From CAIYRG01 sp035632215 (GTDB lineage Bacteria; Pseudomonadota; Alphaproteobacteria; Micropepsales; Micropepsaceae): 43,857 bases of DNA. This document shows positions 1 through 8,609 of this stretch, piece by piece (position 1 is the first letter of the stretch; every line of letters begins with the position of its first letter). The notes below the pieces were generated by a model. That model made no database searches. It was not told the origin of the DNA and saw only the letters and a list, made by a program, of their open reading frames with translations. The stretch covers positions 1 through 43,857 of the forward strand of contig DASQHF010000107.1 of NCBI GenBank assembly GCA_035632215.1, in the 5' to 3' direction. Both the position numbers and the translations under genes were made by a program.

Positions 1-1089
1 GCGATGCGCGGATTCGTGCAGCGCGGCTTTGAGCGCGCCGACGATCAGGCCGCGAACCAACCCTGAATCGCGAAAGCGCACTTCGGCCTTGGTCGGATGC
101 ACGTTGACGTCGACGAAATCGGGATCGCAGGAAAGGAAGAGCGCCACGGCGGGATGACGATCACGGGCGAGGTAATCGGCGTAGGCGCCCTTGACAGCGC
201 CCAGGATGAGGCGATCGCGAACTGGCCGGCCGTTGACGAACAAGAACTGCATCTGCGAGGTGGCGCGATTATAGGTCGGAAGCCCGGCAAAGCCGGTGAG
301 CTTCACGCCTTCCCGCTCGGCCAAGAGCGCCGCCGCATTGTCGGTGAAGTCACGGCCCATCAGCTTGGCAAGCCGTTTCAAGGAACCCTCGAACAGAGTT
401 TCTTCGGCAGCGACCTGGAGCACGAGACGCCCCTCATCGGTCAGCGAGAAGCCGACATCGGGCCTCGCCATGGCCAAGCGCTTCACCGCGTCGATGACGG
501 CCAAGGATTCGGAGCGCGCGGATTTCAAGAACTTCAACCGCGCCGGCGTCGCGAAGAAGAGATCGCGCACTTCGACCCGCGTGCCGCTTTGGCCGGCGGA
601 CAAGAACCCTGCCGGCTCGGGACCAGTCACATTTCCCGCCTCGACCCGGATGATCCTTCCCTCGCCGCCTTTGGCGCGGCTTGAAATCATGAGCCGCGCC
701 ACCGCGCCAATGGAAGGAAGCGCCTCGCCGCGGAAGCCCAAGGTCGAGATGTGGGTGAGATCGTCCTCGCCGTTCTTCGCTAACGGAAGCTTCGAGGTCG
801 CATGCCGCTCGATGGCGAGTTTGAGCGTCTCCTCGTCCATGCCCTCGCCGTCGTCCTCGACGATGATGAGCTGGGCGCCGCCGCCCGCGATGGTCACGGC
901 GATCTTTCTTGCGCCCGCATCGAGCGCGTTCTCGACGAGCTCTTTGACCGCGCTCGCCGGACGCTCTACCACTTCGCCCGCCGCGATGCGGTTGATCGTG
1001 CCTTCGTTCAGGCGCCGGATTCGCGCACGCGCGCTCAGAAGAAATTCCCCTTGAAGCAGAGGCAGAGCCAAACGTAAGGCTGCCGCCAT
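1..1089 (-). CDS. mutL: DNA mismatch repair protein MutL (5' part, truncated by window edge)
   Basis: GHKL-type ATPase that couples MutS mismatch recognition to strand removal. Translating the minus strand from ATG at 1089 gives an open frame to base 1 (363 codons), so the C-terminal dimerisation domain lies outside the window. Diagnostic motifs are NRIAAGEVVERPASAVKELV (ATP lid and helix), ENALDAGA (motif I, catalytic Glu and Mg-binding Asn), DDGEGM (motif II), ATSKL, GFRGEAL (motif III), GTRVEVRDLFFATPARLKF, and VNGRPVRD followed by DVNVHPTKAEVRF. The start is uncertain: MutL proteins usually begin only a few residues before IRRLNEG, while ATG 1089 adds about 20 residues; a CTG near 1047 sits just after an AAGGGGA purine tract and could be the true start. 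A short secreted-protein gene lies upstream on the same strand, separated by a hairpin terminator, so mutL probably has its own promoter. Confidence 0.95.
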   Translation of the reverse strand, partial: MAAALRLALPLLQGEFLLSARARIRRLNEGTINRIAAGEVVERPASAVKELVENALDAGARKIAVTIAGGGAQLIIVEDDGEGMDEETLKLAIERHATSKLPLAKNGEDDLTHISTLGFRGEALPSIGAVARLMISSRAKGGEGRIIRVEAGNVTGPEPAGFLSAGQSGTRVEVRDLFFATPARLKFLKSARSESLAVIDAVKRLAMARPDVGFSLTDEGRLVLQVAAEETLFEGSLKRLAKLMGRDFTDNAAALLAEREGVKLTGFAGLPTYNRATSQMQFLFVNGRPVRDRLILGAVKGAYADYLARDRHPAVALFLSCDPDFVDVNVHPTKAEVRFRDSGLVRGLIVGALKAALHESAHR

Positions 1090-1161
1090 CGATTCCAACC
1101 TTACGCGCGATAGGCGAGCCTAGCCAGCACGCAAATGCTCGACTCTTGTGTGCACAAAAGG

Positions 1162-1190
1162 AAAGGCCCGGTGGGGGACCGGGCCTTTTT
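1162..1190. terminator. Rho-independent terminator hairpin between the small secreted gene and mutL
   Basis: AAAGGCCCGGT and ACCGGGCCTTT form an 11-bp perfect stem around a short G-rich loop. The T-run (TTTTT) is better on the plus strand, but the only gene that reads into it is the minus-strand gene ending at 1225, so it probably serves that gene and may work in both directions. Confidence 0.75.
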
Positions 1191-1224
1191 AGCGCGTGTC
1201 GGGGGTCGGAATGCTCGGGGCTGT

Positions 1225-1563
1225 TTAGTGCCCGCCGATGAACCAGTAGATGTGCACGTATTTGGGCTGGCCGTTCGGGTACGGGGTCGCCTCACGTTGA
1301 CGGTCCGTGTTGTTGCCCTCGCGGCTCTGCTCACGCGACGGCTCAGACTGGCTGTCGTTCTGCGCATAGGAGGCATTGCCATCGGCGTTCGTCGCGACGA
1401 CCAGATCCTCGTCGGTCAGGCTCGTCGGAAAGTCGCCGCCAAGCGTCGCGATCTGCGCCGGCTGCGCAGGCTGGGCCGCTGGCCGCGCCGGACGATCCGG
1501 ACCCGCAAAGGCGGTCGCCGGAAGAAGAGCGAACAATGCGATTGCGAGCATTGTCTTACGCAT
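1225..1563 (-). CDS. Small exported protein of unknown function
   Basis: 112 residues. The first ~20 (MRKTMLAIALFALLPATAFA) are a clear Sec signal peptide with an AFA cleavage site, so the mature protein is about 92 residues and periplasmic or secreted. After a Pro/Ala/Gln-rich stretch (residues 24-37) comes an acidic, Asn/Ser/Glu/Arg-rich polar segment, probably disordered, and a short aromatic tail (YVHIYWFIGGH). There are no cysteines. I do not recognise a family. It has an isolated position, a good terminator 35 bases downstream, and a separate promoter region upstream (1564-1784) shared with nothing else. The signal peptide and codon use support a real gene. Confidence 0.7.
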   Translation of the reverse strand: MRKTMLAIALFALLPATAFAGPDRPARPAAQPAQPAQIATLGGDFPTSLTDEDLVVATNADGNASYAQNDSQSEPSREQSREGNNTDRQREATPYPNGQPKYVHIYWFIGGH

Positions 1564-1721
1564 GAAAACCTCCCTGAAAATGACGCAACTCTTTCTCTAT
1601 TCTCGAGCCCAATAGGAGCGCACCAGCTCTTAACGGGTGGTACCCGCGGTGATTTAGAATTGTCGCGAAATTGACGACAACGCTTAGGTAACGCCTGCAA
1701 TCTTCAAGGAAATCGCGGCTT

Positions 1722-1748
1722 TTCCGCGGCGCCTAGGAGGCCGCGGAA
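1722..1748 (-). terminator. Hairpin downstream of the M16/ileS operon, possible weak terminator
   Basis: TTCCGCGG (1722-1729) and CCGCGGAA (1741-1748) are a perfect 8-bp inverted repeat 36 bases beyond the stop codon of the last gene of the ileS operon. There is no clear U-tract on the minus strand, so it may act as a processing or Rho-assisted end. Confidence 0.35.
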
Positions 1749-1784
1749 CCCGGTCACAGATTTGTCTCAGCGGAAAATGCGGCT

Positions 1785-3122
1785 TTAGCGCTTTTCGGCC
1801 GGTGGAGCGGTCTTTCCGGGCGCGCCTTGCGCCGGCGCGGGCGTGCCCGCCATGACGATAACGAGCTTCGCCGGATCGTAATATTTCTTCGACATGGCGT
1901 TCACTTGTTGAAGTGTCACCGCCTGGATCATGGCGTTGCGCTTCTCCACATAATCGGGCCCGAGACCGGAGCGCTGAAAGCCATTCAGATTGCGCGCGAT
2001 TTTGGCGTTCGAATCGAACTGAAGCGCGAAGGAGCCGATGAGAAACGTCTTCGCGTCGGAGAGCTCCTTTTCCGTCGCGCCGTCCTTGACGAAGCGGGCC
2101 ATCTCGGACTTCGTGACATCGAGCGCGGTCGCGACCTTCGCCTTCTGGCTCTGCACATTGCCGACGATGATAGAGGAGCTGCGGAAATCCTGAAGCTGCA
2201 TCGAGATGCCGTAGGTGAGACCGCGCTTGTCGCGCACCTCGTCCATCAGGCGGGAGGAAAATCCGCCGCCGCCGAAGATGTAGTTGGCGACATAAGCCTG
2301 CATGAAATCGGGATCGGCTCGCATGGGGCCCGCAAAACCAAAGATCGCGACGGGCGCGGCTTCATCCATGGCGATCGTCTGCATTCCGGGCTTGGCTGTT
2401 TCGGCGGGTTTGGGTGGTAGCGGCACGACTTTCGCGGGGAGCGGCGCGAAGAGTTGCTGGAGATATTTCTGCACCTGGGCCGGTGTGAGATCCCCCGAGA
2501 TCGCGACCTTTACGCGGTCGCGCACGAAATGATCAGCGACGAAGCTCTTGATGTCGGCGGCGGTAATCGCCTTGACGCTCTCCGGCGTACCGTTGATCGG
2601 ATGCGCGTAGGGGTGATTGCCGAAATAAGCATTGGACCAAGCCTTGATTGCGATCCGCGAGGGCTCCTCGTCTTCCTGCTGGAGGTTAGCGAGCTGGGCC
2701 GCGCGCATGCGCTCGATGGCATCCGCATCGAAACGCGGGTGCTGGAGCGCGAGCGCGATGAGGCGCATGCCCTCGTCCGCGTTCTCTTTAAGCATGGTGA
2801 CGGTAATGACGAGGAAATCGCGCTCGGCCTGGGCCTGGAGCCGGATGGCGCGCGATTCCAGCGCCTGTTTATACGCATCCCCAGTGAGATCGCCCGCGCC
2901 CTCGTCCAAGAGCGACGCCGTCATCGCGGCAAGGCCGGCTTTGCCCGAGGCATCATAGGCCGAGCCCGCAGGCAGCGAGATGTTCACCGCGATCATGGGG
3001 AAGGAGTGCTCTTCCGAGAGCCAGGTCTCCACCCCTTGCGGGCTATCGACGGTCTTGACCGTGATCGCGTTGGCGGCGGCCGGGATGAGGAGAAGAACGA
3101 GAAGCGCGAGAAGCGAGCGCAT
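1785..3122 (-). CDS. Exported M16 family protein lacking the zinc site (partner subunit)
   Basis: About 446 residues, with signal peptide MRSLLALLVLLLIPAAANA. It has the two-lobe architecture of M16B peptidases (mitochondrial processing peptidase/PqqL type), but where active subunits carry HxxEH it has TASLLDEGA, so the zinc ligands are missing. The C-terminal lobe keeps the Arg/Tyr region (RDKRGLTYGI), which helps bind substrate in the active partner. It directly follows an active M16 gene with a 4-base ATGA overlap, the normal layout for a heterodimer of catalytic and non-catalytic subunits. Two ATGs are possible: 3128 (in the ATGA overlap) and 3122, which is better spaced from the AAAGGA Shine-Dalgarno; I chose 3122. 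A longer in-frame extension to 3239 overlaps the upstream gene and is unlikely. Known substrates of such pairs are exported proteins or peptides; none is shown here. Confidence 0.88.
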   Translation of the reverse strand: MRSLLALLVLLLIPAAANAITVKTVDSPQGVETWLSEEHSFPMIAVNISLPAGSAYDASGKAGLAAMTASLLDEGAGDLTGDAYKQALESRAIRLQAQAERDFLVITVTMLKENADEGMRLIALALQHPRFDADAIERMRAAQLANLQQEDEEPSRIAIKAWSNAYFGNHPYAHPINGTPESVKAITAADIKSFVADHFVRDRVKVAISGDLTPAQVQKYLQQLFAPLPAKVVPLPPKPAETAKPGMQTIAMDEAAPVAIFGFAGPMRADPDFMQAYVANYIFGGGGFSSRLMDEVRDKRGLTYGISMQLQDFRSSSIIVGNVQSQKAKVATALDVTKSEMARFVKDGATEKELSDAKTFLIGSFALQFDSNAKIARNLNGFQRSGLGPDYVEKRNAMIQAVTLQQVNAMSKKYYDPAKLVIVMAGTPAPAQGAPGKTAPPAEKR

Positions 3123-3124
3123 GC

Positions 3125-4477
3125 TCATGATCCTTTGCTGGCAGACATCCTTCCCGTCACGGATTGCTCCTTGACGAGGTAGGTGCTGGCGGATTTGCGT
3201 ATGTCGGCGGGCTGCACCGCCTTGATGCGGTTCGGCCAATCCTCGACGTCGGCGATGGTGAGCCCGATGGAAAGCGCGGTGCCGTATTCATTGGCAAGCA
3301 CGAACTGATTGTCCTGCTGATAGATGTGATCGGCGAGGAGCTTCGTTTTCACCCTGGTGAATTCGGCTTGATCCGGCGGGTTCATCGCAAGCCCCGCGAT
3401 CACCTGATCCATCGCGGTCTCGAGCGCGTCAAAAGTGACGCCATCACGGGGCACCGCAAAGATGGTGAGCTCGGCCGGCCCGCGCGTCTTGCCGTCGTAG
3501 AAGGCGCCCGTCTCGACCGCGAGCTTCTTCTCGATGACGAGCGTGCGATAGAGCCGGCTCGTCGCGCCGCCGCCTAAGATCGCCGTCAGCACTTCCATCG
3601 ATTCGGCCGTTCCCTTGGGCGACTTCACGTAACCGGGCACGCGATACATCCGCATGAGCTGGGGGAGCTTGGTTCCGGGAATGGCGAAGTTCATCCGTGT
3701 GTCGGCGAGCCGCGGCGGCGCCGGGTCGTTGTTGCGCGGGACCAGCATATGGGGCGCGATGGCGGCGAATTTTTCCTCGGCGAGCTTCCTCACTTCGTCC
3801 GCCGTGACATCGCCAACGACCATCAGCATCGCGTTGTTGGGCGCGTAATGGTGCTGATAGAAATCCATCGCCTGCGCGCGCGTCATGGTGCTGATCTCGG
3901 CTTCCCAGCCGACGACCGGACGCGCATAGGGATGCGTCATCTGGAGGGAAGCTTCCATCTGCTCCTGGGCGAGCGCATCGGGCTGGGAATCGACGCGCAG
4001 ATGCCGCTCCTCCAAGACGACGTCGCGCTCAGTCATCACGTTCGGCTCGGAGAGGTCGAGATTGACCATGCGGTCGGCCTCGAGATCCATCATCAGCGGC
4101 AGCCGTTCTTTGGCGATGCGCTGAAAGTAGACGGTGAAGTCGTGCGAGGTCTGGGCGTTGTCCTGGCCGCCATTGCGCGCGACGATCTTCGAGAGCTCGC
4201 CGTTCGGGATTTTCTTCGTCCCCTTGAACATCAGATGCTCGAAAAGATGCGCGGCACCCGATAGGCCCGGCGGATCGTCGGCGCCTCCGACCTGGTACCA
4301 GACCATGTTGGTGATGACGGGGGCGCGATGGTCGGGAATGACCACAACCTGCATGCCGTTCTTGAGCGCGAACTGCGCGGCCTTGGTCTGGCTGTTTTGG
4401 GGTTCCGAGGCGCCAAGCGCCATCGTCGCACTCAGCGTCGCCAACGCTGCGAGCGATGTCTTGAACGTTTTCGTCAT
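3125..4477 (-). CDS. Exported M16 family zinc metallopeptidase (catalytic subunit)
   Basis: 450 residues with a Sec-type signal (MTKTFKTSLAALATLSATMA, cleavage near residue 22). The inverted zinc motif HLFEH is at residues 77-81, with a downstream glutamate in VLEERHLRVD (about residue 157) in the expected place for the third ligand. The sequence around GGQDNAQTSHDFTVYFQ and the second lobe (GGGATSRLYRTLV) is typical of M16B peptidases. It is therefore expected to be an active periplasmic endopeptidase. It lies four bases after the bamF stop and overlaps the next, catalytically dead M16 gene by an ATGA, so the two are translationally coupled. The position between BamF/LspA and the partner subunit suggests a role in envelope protein maturation or quality control; this is inference. 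Confidence 0.92.
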   Translation of the reverse strand: MTKTFKTSLAALATLSATMALGASEPQNSQTKAAQFALKNGMQVVVIPDHRAPVITNMVWYQVGGADDPPGLSGAAHLFEHLMFKGTKKIPNGELSKIVARNGGQDNAQTSHDFTVYFQRIAKERLPLMMDLEADRMVNLDLSEPNVMTERDVVLEERHLRVDSQPDALAQEQMEASLQMTHPYARPVVGWEAEISTMTRAQAMDFYQHHYAPNNAMLMVVGDVTADEVRKLAEEKFAAIAPHMLVPRNNDPAPPRLADTRMNFAIPGTKLPQLMRMYRVPGYVKSPKGTAESMEVLTAILGGGATSRLYRTLVIEKKLAVETGAFYDGKTRGPAELTIFAVPRDGVTFDALETAMDQVIAGLAMNPPDQAEFTRVKTKLLADHIYQQDNQFVLANEYGTALSIGLTIADVEDWPNRIKAVQPADIRKSASTYLVKEQSVTGRMSASKGS

Positions 4478-4481
4478 GCGC

Positions 4482-5048
4482 TTACTGCCTGGGGGTGGGG
4501 GACGGTGGAGGCTGGCCCGTTCCCGGCAACGGGAGATTCTGCGGCGGCGTCTGCGGGCGCGCGGGAGCGGCTAGCGCAGCCGGAGTCATAGGCATCGCGC
4601 CCATTGCGGGTGCTGCACCGGTTGCCTGATAGAGCACCTTCTGCGTAAACGCCGGACCTTGATCGTCCTGTCCGACGTCGGCGTTCACCTGCTTCCTAAT
4701 GTTCGGATCGACGCTCAAGGCATTGGTCTTGGTGAGCAAGAGCTTCTCGCCGTCGCTATAGGCGGTGCCCAAGGCAGCGGCCTGGGTGGCGGCGTCTTGC
4801 GGGAAGAGCGCGACGCGCGCCTGATCGTCGGGATCGGGCTCGTTGCGCGAGGCAACGCCGGGCTGCGGCGGGCGCAAATTGTAGTCGGGCGGGATGATCA
4901 AGGGGGACTTCGTCAGCACGGTGAATTCGTCGGGCGGATTCTTGGTGGCGCCGATGGCCTCGTTGAAACCGCTGCACCCCCCTAGCGCCGCCACGGGTGC
5001 GAGGAAGACGACGAGCTGAAGCGAACGCAAAACACGAAGATGACGCAT
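4482..5048 (-). CDS. bamF: Outer-membrane lipoprotein, DUF3035 / BamF-like
   Basis: 188 residues. The N-terminus ends in a lipobox (ALGGC, Cys about residue 25), so it is a lipoprotein processed by LspA, which is encoded immediately upstream. The core NPPDEFTVLTKSPLIIPPDYNL resembles the short BamC-like motif of BamF, the alphaproteobacterial subunit of the BAM outer-membrane assembly machine (DUF3035). The rest is Pro/Ala/Gln-rich and low complexity, particularly the last 40 residues. Its Shine-Dalgarno (GGAGG, just before ATG 5048) overlaps the lspA stop codon, indicating translational coupling. The identification as BamF rests on motif recognition; the function in BAM is transferred from the family. 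Confidence 0.78.
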   Translation of the reverse strand: MRHLRVLRSLQLVVFLAPVAALGGCSGFNEAIGATKNPPDEFTVLTKSPLIIPPDYNLRPPQPGVASRNEPDPDDQARVALFPQDAATQAAALGTAYSDGEKLLLTKTNALSVDPNIRKQVNADVGQDDQGPAFTQKVLYQATGAAPAMGAMPMTPAALAAPARPQTPPQNLPLPGTGQPPPSPTPRQ

Positions 5049-5051
5049 ACC

Positions 5052-5564
5052 CTACCTCCGGATCACCGGCTCCCTATCCGTCGTGTCCGCTTCGGGCCGG
5101 ACGAAAGCATCGGCCAAAAGCAGGACGACGCCGACCGTGATGGCGGCGTCGGCTACGTTGAAAACATACCAGTCATGGCCAAAGGCGTGAAAGTGGAAAA
5201 AGTCCGCGACTGCGCCGTAAAGCACCCGGTCGATCACATTTCCGATGGCGCCGCCGATCACGAGGCCAAGTCCTATGCCCAGAAACCGGCGTTCCGCTTT
5301 CATCAGCCAGAGAGACAAGGCAACGACCGCGGCAAGCGAAAACACGGCCAGTATGACCGTTCCCATGACGCCCCCCGCCTGCAACAATCCATAGGAAACG
5401 CCGCGGTTCCAGACCATCACGAGATCGAAAAACGGAAGCACGTCGATGTGCGCTGCGGGCCCCAAGTCGCGGAACGAAAGCCCATAGAGAAGCCAGTTCT
5501 TGAACGCCTGATCGCAAATGAGGGCGAGCGCCGCGATGATGAATCCGAGGCGGCGCACGCTCAT
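5052..5564 (-). CDS. lspA: Lipoprotein signal peptidase (signal peptidase II)
   Basis: 170 residues with four predicted membrane segments: about 8-24, 64-88, 92-112 and 133-152. LspA removes the signal peptide from diacylated prolipoproteins in the inner membrane using two aspartates. The conserved blocks are visible: DQAFKNW near the N-terminus, WNRGVSYGLL, GGAIGNVIDRVLYGAVADF (first catalytic Asp in NVIDR) and WYVFNVADAAI (second catalytic Asp in NVAD). The start overlaps the end of ileS by four bases (ATGA), and the ileS-lspA pair is a widespread bacterial arrangement. The next gene, bamF, encodes a substrate of this enzyme. Confidence 0.96.
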   Translation of the reverse strand: MSVRRLGFIIAALALICDQAFKNWLLYGLSFRDLGPAAHIDVLPFFDLVMVWNRGVSYGLLQAGGVMGTVILAVFSLAAVVALSLWLMKAERRFLGIGLGLVIGGAIGNVIDRVLYGAVADFFHFHAFGHDWYVFNVADAAITVGVVLLLADAFVRPEADTTDREPVIRR

Positions 5565-8446
5565 ACGGTTTGCCCTTTCACCACCTCATAGCAGCGATCG
5601 CAGAGCTGAGGATGATCGGCATGCGTTCCCACTTCCGGCAGGATCATCCAGCAGCGGGCGCATTTTGCGCCTTCGGCATGTGCAAACACGACGGCCGCGC
5701 CAGGAACATCGGGCAGGCGGAAGGCGTCGGCCGGCGCCTTGCCGACGACGACCTTGGCATTCGACGTGATCGCGATCTCGGCAAGGCTGACCGTAGAGAA
5801 CAGCGCCGCGTCGGCCTCGTCCTCGACATGAAGCGTGGGTGCTGCCTCGAGACTCGCGCCGATGACCTTGTCGCGGCGCGCGATCTCGAGCGCTCCCGTC
5901 ACCACGCGGCGGAGCGCGCGCAGGCGCGCCCATTTCATCAACAGCGCTTCGTTCTTCCAGGAAGCCGGCGTCTCGGGGAAATCGGTCAGATGCACCGACT
6001 CGTCCGGGCCGTAGCGCATCGTCCACGCTTCTTCCATGGTGAAGGCGAGAATGGGCGCGAGCCAGGGAACGACGCGGTTGAACAGCGCGTCCAGCACATT
6101 GCGCGCGGCCCGGCGGCGCGCGCTTCTTGTCGTGTCGCAGTAGAGGACGTCCTTGCGGATGTCGAAATAGAGAGCGGAAAGGTCGTTGGTCACGAAGCCG
6201 AACAGCGTCGTGAAGACGCGATTGAAGTCGTACTCCATGTAGCCGGCGCGGACTTCCGCATCGAGCTCGTGAAGACGCGCCAGCACGAAACGCTCGAGCT
6301 CCGGATACTCCGCATGCGCGACGTGCTCTTTATCCTTGTCGAAGCCAGAGAGATTGTTCACGAGATAGCGGATGGTATTGCGCAGGCGGCGATAGGAATC
6401 GACGCTCGCCTTGATGATCTCGGGCCCGATGCGCAGATCTTGCGTGAAATCCGAGCTTGCTACCCAGAGGCGCAGGATCTCTGCGCCGTTCTGCTCGGCG
6501 ACCTTTTGCGGCGCCACGACGTTGCCGAGCGACTTCGACATCTTGCGGCCCTGCTCGTCGAGCACGAAACCATGGGTCAGAACGGCGTCATAGGGCGCGC
6601 GGCCGCGCGTGCCGCAGGATTCCAAAAGCGAGCTCTGGAACCAGCCGCGATGCTGGTCGGAGCCTTCGAGGTAAAGGTCCGCATGGGGCTTCTTCGGCCA
6701 ATGCGGATCGACCGGATTCTCCACGACGAAAGCGTGCGTCGAGCCTGAATCGAACCACACGTCCAGAATATCGGTGACCTGCTCGTAATCGTCCGAGTTC
6801 AGCTCGGACCCCAAGAAGCGCGAGGGCGGCGAATTGAACCAGGCATCCGCGCCCTCCTTCTCGAAGGCCTCTTCGATGCGCTCGTTCACGTCCTCTTCGC
6901 GCAAAAGCTCGCCCGTCTTCTTGTCCACAAAGACCGCAATCGGCACCCCCCAGGCGCGCTGGCGCGAGAGCACCCAATCGGGACGCTCTTTGACCATGGC
7001 GGCGATGCGGTTCTCGCCGGTTTTGGGATACCAGCGCGTCGCGGAAATGGCGCCCACGGCGAGCTCGCGCAACGTGGATCCCGTTGAGCCGGAGAAGTCG
7101 CGATCCATCGCCGCGAACCATTGCGGCGTGGCGCGGAAAATCACAGGCGCCTTCGAGCGCCAGGAATGCGGATATTGGTGACGGAGCGTGCCTTTGGCCA
7201 GAAGCGCGCCGCGCGCGATCAGCTCTCGGATGACGGCGCCATTGGCATCGCCATCCTTTCCTTCAGGTGTGAGGATCTTCTTCCCCGCGAAGAGTGGAAC
7301 GCTGGGAAGGAACGAGCCATCTTCAGCAACGAGGAACGGCATTTCCAGATGATACTTGCGCCCGAGCTCGAAATCGTCTTCGCCGTGCGAGGGCGCGGTG
7401 TGCACGAAGCCGGTGCCGGTATCGGAGGTGACATGCGCGCCTTCCAAGAGCGGCACGTCGAAATCGTAACCCGTTCCTCGGAATGGATGGGCGCAGACAA
7501 GACCTTCGAGCAAGGACGATTTGACGTCGGCCAAGCGTTTGAGCGTGATCTTCGCGTAAGCCGCCGTGGCGCTCGCCAGAGCATCGCCGAGAAGAATATG
7601 CTCGCCCGCTTTCGCCGCGCTCCCTTCCTCCGCCGAGGCGACTTCATAGAGCCCGTAAGAAAGTTCGCGGGAATAGGCGATGGCACGGTTGCCCGGAATC
7701 GTCCACGGCGTCGTGGTCCAGATCACGACGCTCGCGTCCTTCAACTCCCACGCGCTTCGCAAGACCGGAAACTTCACATAGATCTGCGGCGAGGATTTCT
7801 CCTGGTATTCGACTTCCGCCTCGGCAAGCGCGGTCTTCTCGACAGGGGACCACATCACCGGACGCGAGCCGCGATAGAGGAGCCCGCTCATGACGAATTT
7901 GTGCAGCTCGCGCACGATCTGCGCTTCGGCGGCAAACGCCATAGTCGTGTAGGGCCGCATCCAGTCGCCGATGCACCCCATACGGCGAAACTGGTCGCGC
8001 TGGACTTTGATCCAGCTCTCGGCGAAAGCGCGGCACTGCGCACGCAGCTCCTGCACGGGGACGGAATCCTTGGACTTGCCCTTGGCGCGATACTCCTCCT
8101 CGATCTTCCACTCGATCGGCAGCCCGTGGCAGTCCCAGCCGGGCACGTAAGGCGCGTCGTAGCCCAGCATCTGGCGCGAGCGGACGACGAAGTCTTTCAG
8201 GATCTTGTTCATCCCCGTGCCAATATGGATCTCGCCATTGGCATAAGGCGGGCCGTCGTGGAGCACGAAGAGCTCGCGCCCCATTGCCTTGGCGCGCAAG
8301 CGCTCGTAGATGCGCATCGCCTCCCAGCGCAACAGCCATCTGGGCTCGGCTTCCGGCAAGCCCGCCTTCATCGGGAAGTCGGTTTTGGGGAGGAAAACGG
8401 TACTGCGATAATCGGCGCGCGAATCCGAAGCGTCTGATTTAGACAT
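5561..8446 (-). CDS. ileS: Isoleucine--tRNA ligase
   Basis: 961 residues, class I aminoacyl-tRNA synthetase charging tRNA-Ile, with the CP1 editing domain that hydrolyses Val-tRNA-Ile. The HIGH signature appears as HIGT at residues 74-77 after GPPYANGEI. KMSKS is present about residue 634 (GRKMSKSLGN). Editing-domain motifs include TTTPWTIPGN and DTGTGFVHTAPSHGEDD. The C-terminus has a zinc-finger with two CxxC pairs (CARCW and CDRCY), as in the E. coli-type enzyme. Length is normal. It is the first gene of a five-gene minus-strand operon (ileS-lspA-bamF-M16-M16); lspA overlaps its end by four bases. The 163-base leader upstream contains a strong hairpin (8488-8510). Confidence 0.98.
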   Translation of the reverse strand: MSKSDASDSRADYRSTVFLPKTDFPMKAGLPEAEPRWLLRWEAMRIYERLRAKAMGRELFVLHDGPPYANGEIHIGTGMNKILKDFVVRSRQMLGYDAPYVPGWDCHGLPIEWKIEEEYRAKGKSKDSVPVQELRAQCRAFAESWIKVQRDQFRRMGCIGDWMRPYTTMAFAAEAQIVRELHKFVMSGLLYRGSRPVMWSPVEKTALAEAEVEYQEKSSPQIYVKFPVLRSAWELKDASVVIWTTTPWTIPGNRAIAYSRELSYGLYEVASAEEGSAAKAGEHILLGDALASATAAYAKITLKRLADVKSSLLEGLVCAHPFRGTGYDFDVPLLEGAHVTSDTGTGFVHTAPSHGEDDFELGRKYHLEMPFLVAEDGSFLPSVPLFAGKKILTPEGKDGDANGAVIRELIARGALLAKGTLRHQYPHSWRSKAPVIFRATPQWFAAMDRDFSGSTGSTLRELAVGAISATRWYPKTGENRIAAMVKERPDWVLSRQRAWGVPIAVFVDKKTGELLREEDVNERIEEAFEKEGADAWFNSPPSRFLGSELNSDDYEQVTDILDVWFDSGSTHAFVVENPVDPHWPKKPHADLYLEGSDQHRGWFQSSLLESCGTRGRAPYDAVLTHGFVLDEQGRKMSKSLGNVVAPQKVAEQNGAEILRLWVASSDFTQDLRIGPEIIKASVDSYRRLRNTIRYLVNNLSGFDKDKEHVAHAEYPELERFVLARLHELDAEVRAGYMEYDFNRVFTTLFGFVTNDLSALYFDIRKDVLYCDTTRSARRRAARNVLDALFNRVVPWLAPILAFTMEEAWTMRYGPDESVHLTDFPETPASWKNEALLMKWARLRALRRVVTGALEIARRDKVIGASLEAAPTLHVEDEADAALFSTVSLAEIAITSNAKVVVGKAPADAFRLPDVPGAAVVFAHAEGAKCARCWMILPEVGTHADHPQLCDRCYEVVKGQTV

Positions 8447-8487
8447 GGTTGGTCTCTCTATGCGGAAGGGATGGACGGCATGACGGC

Positions 8488-8510
8488 CCCGAGGGCATCA
8501 AGCCCTCGGG
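8488..8510. repeat. Perfect hairpin in the ribF-ileS gap
   Basis: CCCGAGGGC and GCCCTCGGG form a perfect 9-bp inverted repeat with a 5-base loop, 43 bases upstream of the ileS start. Both ribF and ileS are on the minus strand, so it could be the terminator of ribF or a structure in the ileS leader. There is no U-tract on either side. I see no T-box features such as a specifier loop or the conserved T-box sequence. Confidence 0.5.
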
Positions 8511-8609
8511 CGGCGAATTCGTGTCGTCCGTATTGTCCGCATGACCATGAAACGCTTCAGTAGGAAAAGCCGGCACTTCTAACAGCGGAAGGGGTAAAAG
8601 GTCCAGCCG

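Noticed and set aside
1785..3239. Longer start for the M16 homologue
   Set aside because: The extra 39 residues overlap the end of the active M16 gene, and the signal peptide begins at 3122 or 3128.
7121..8437. Plus-strand open frame (438 codons) opposite ileS
   Set aside because: Antisense to the HIGH-containing half of ileS; composition is not protein-like.
8447..8609. T-box riboswitch before ileS
   Set aside because: Only a simple hairpin is visible; no specifier loop, conserved T-box sequence or antiterminator, and T-boxes are rare in this phylum.
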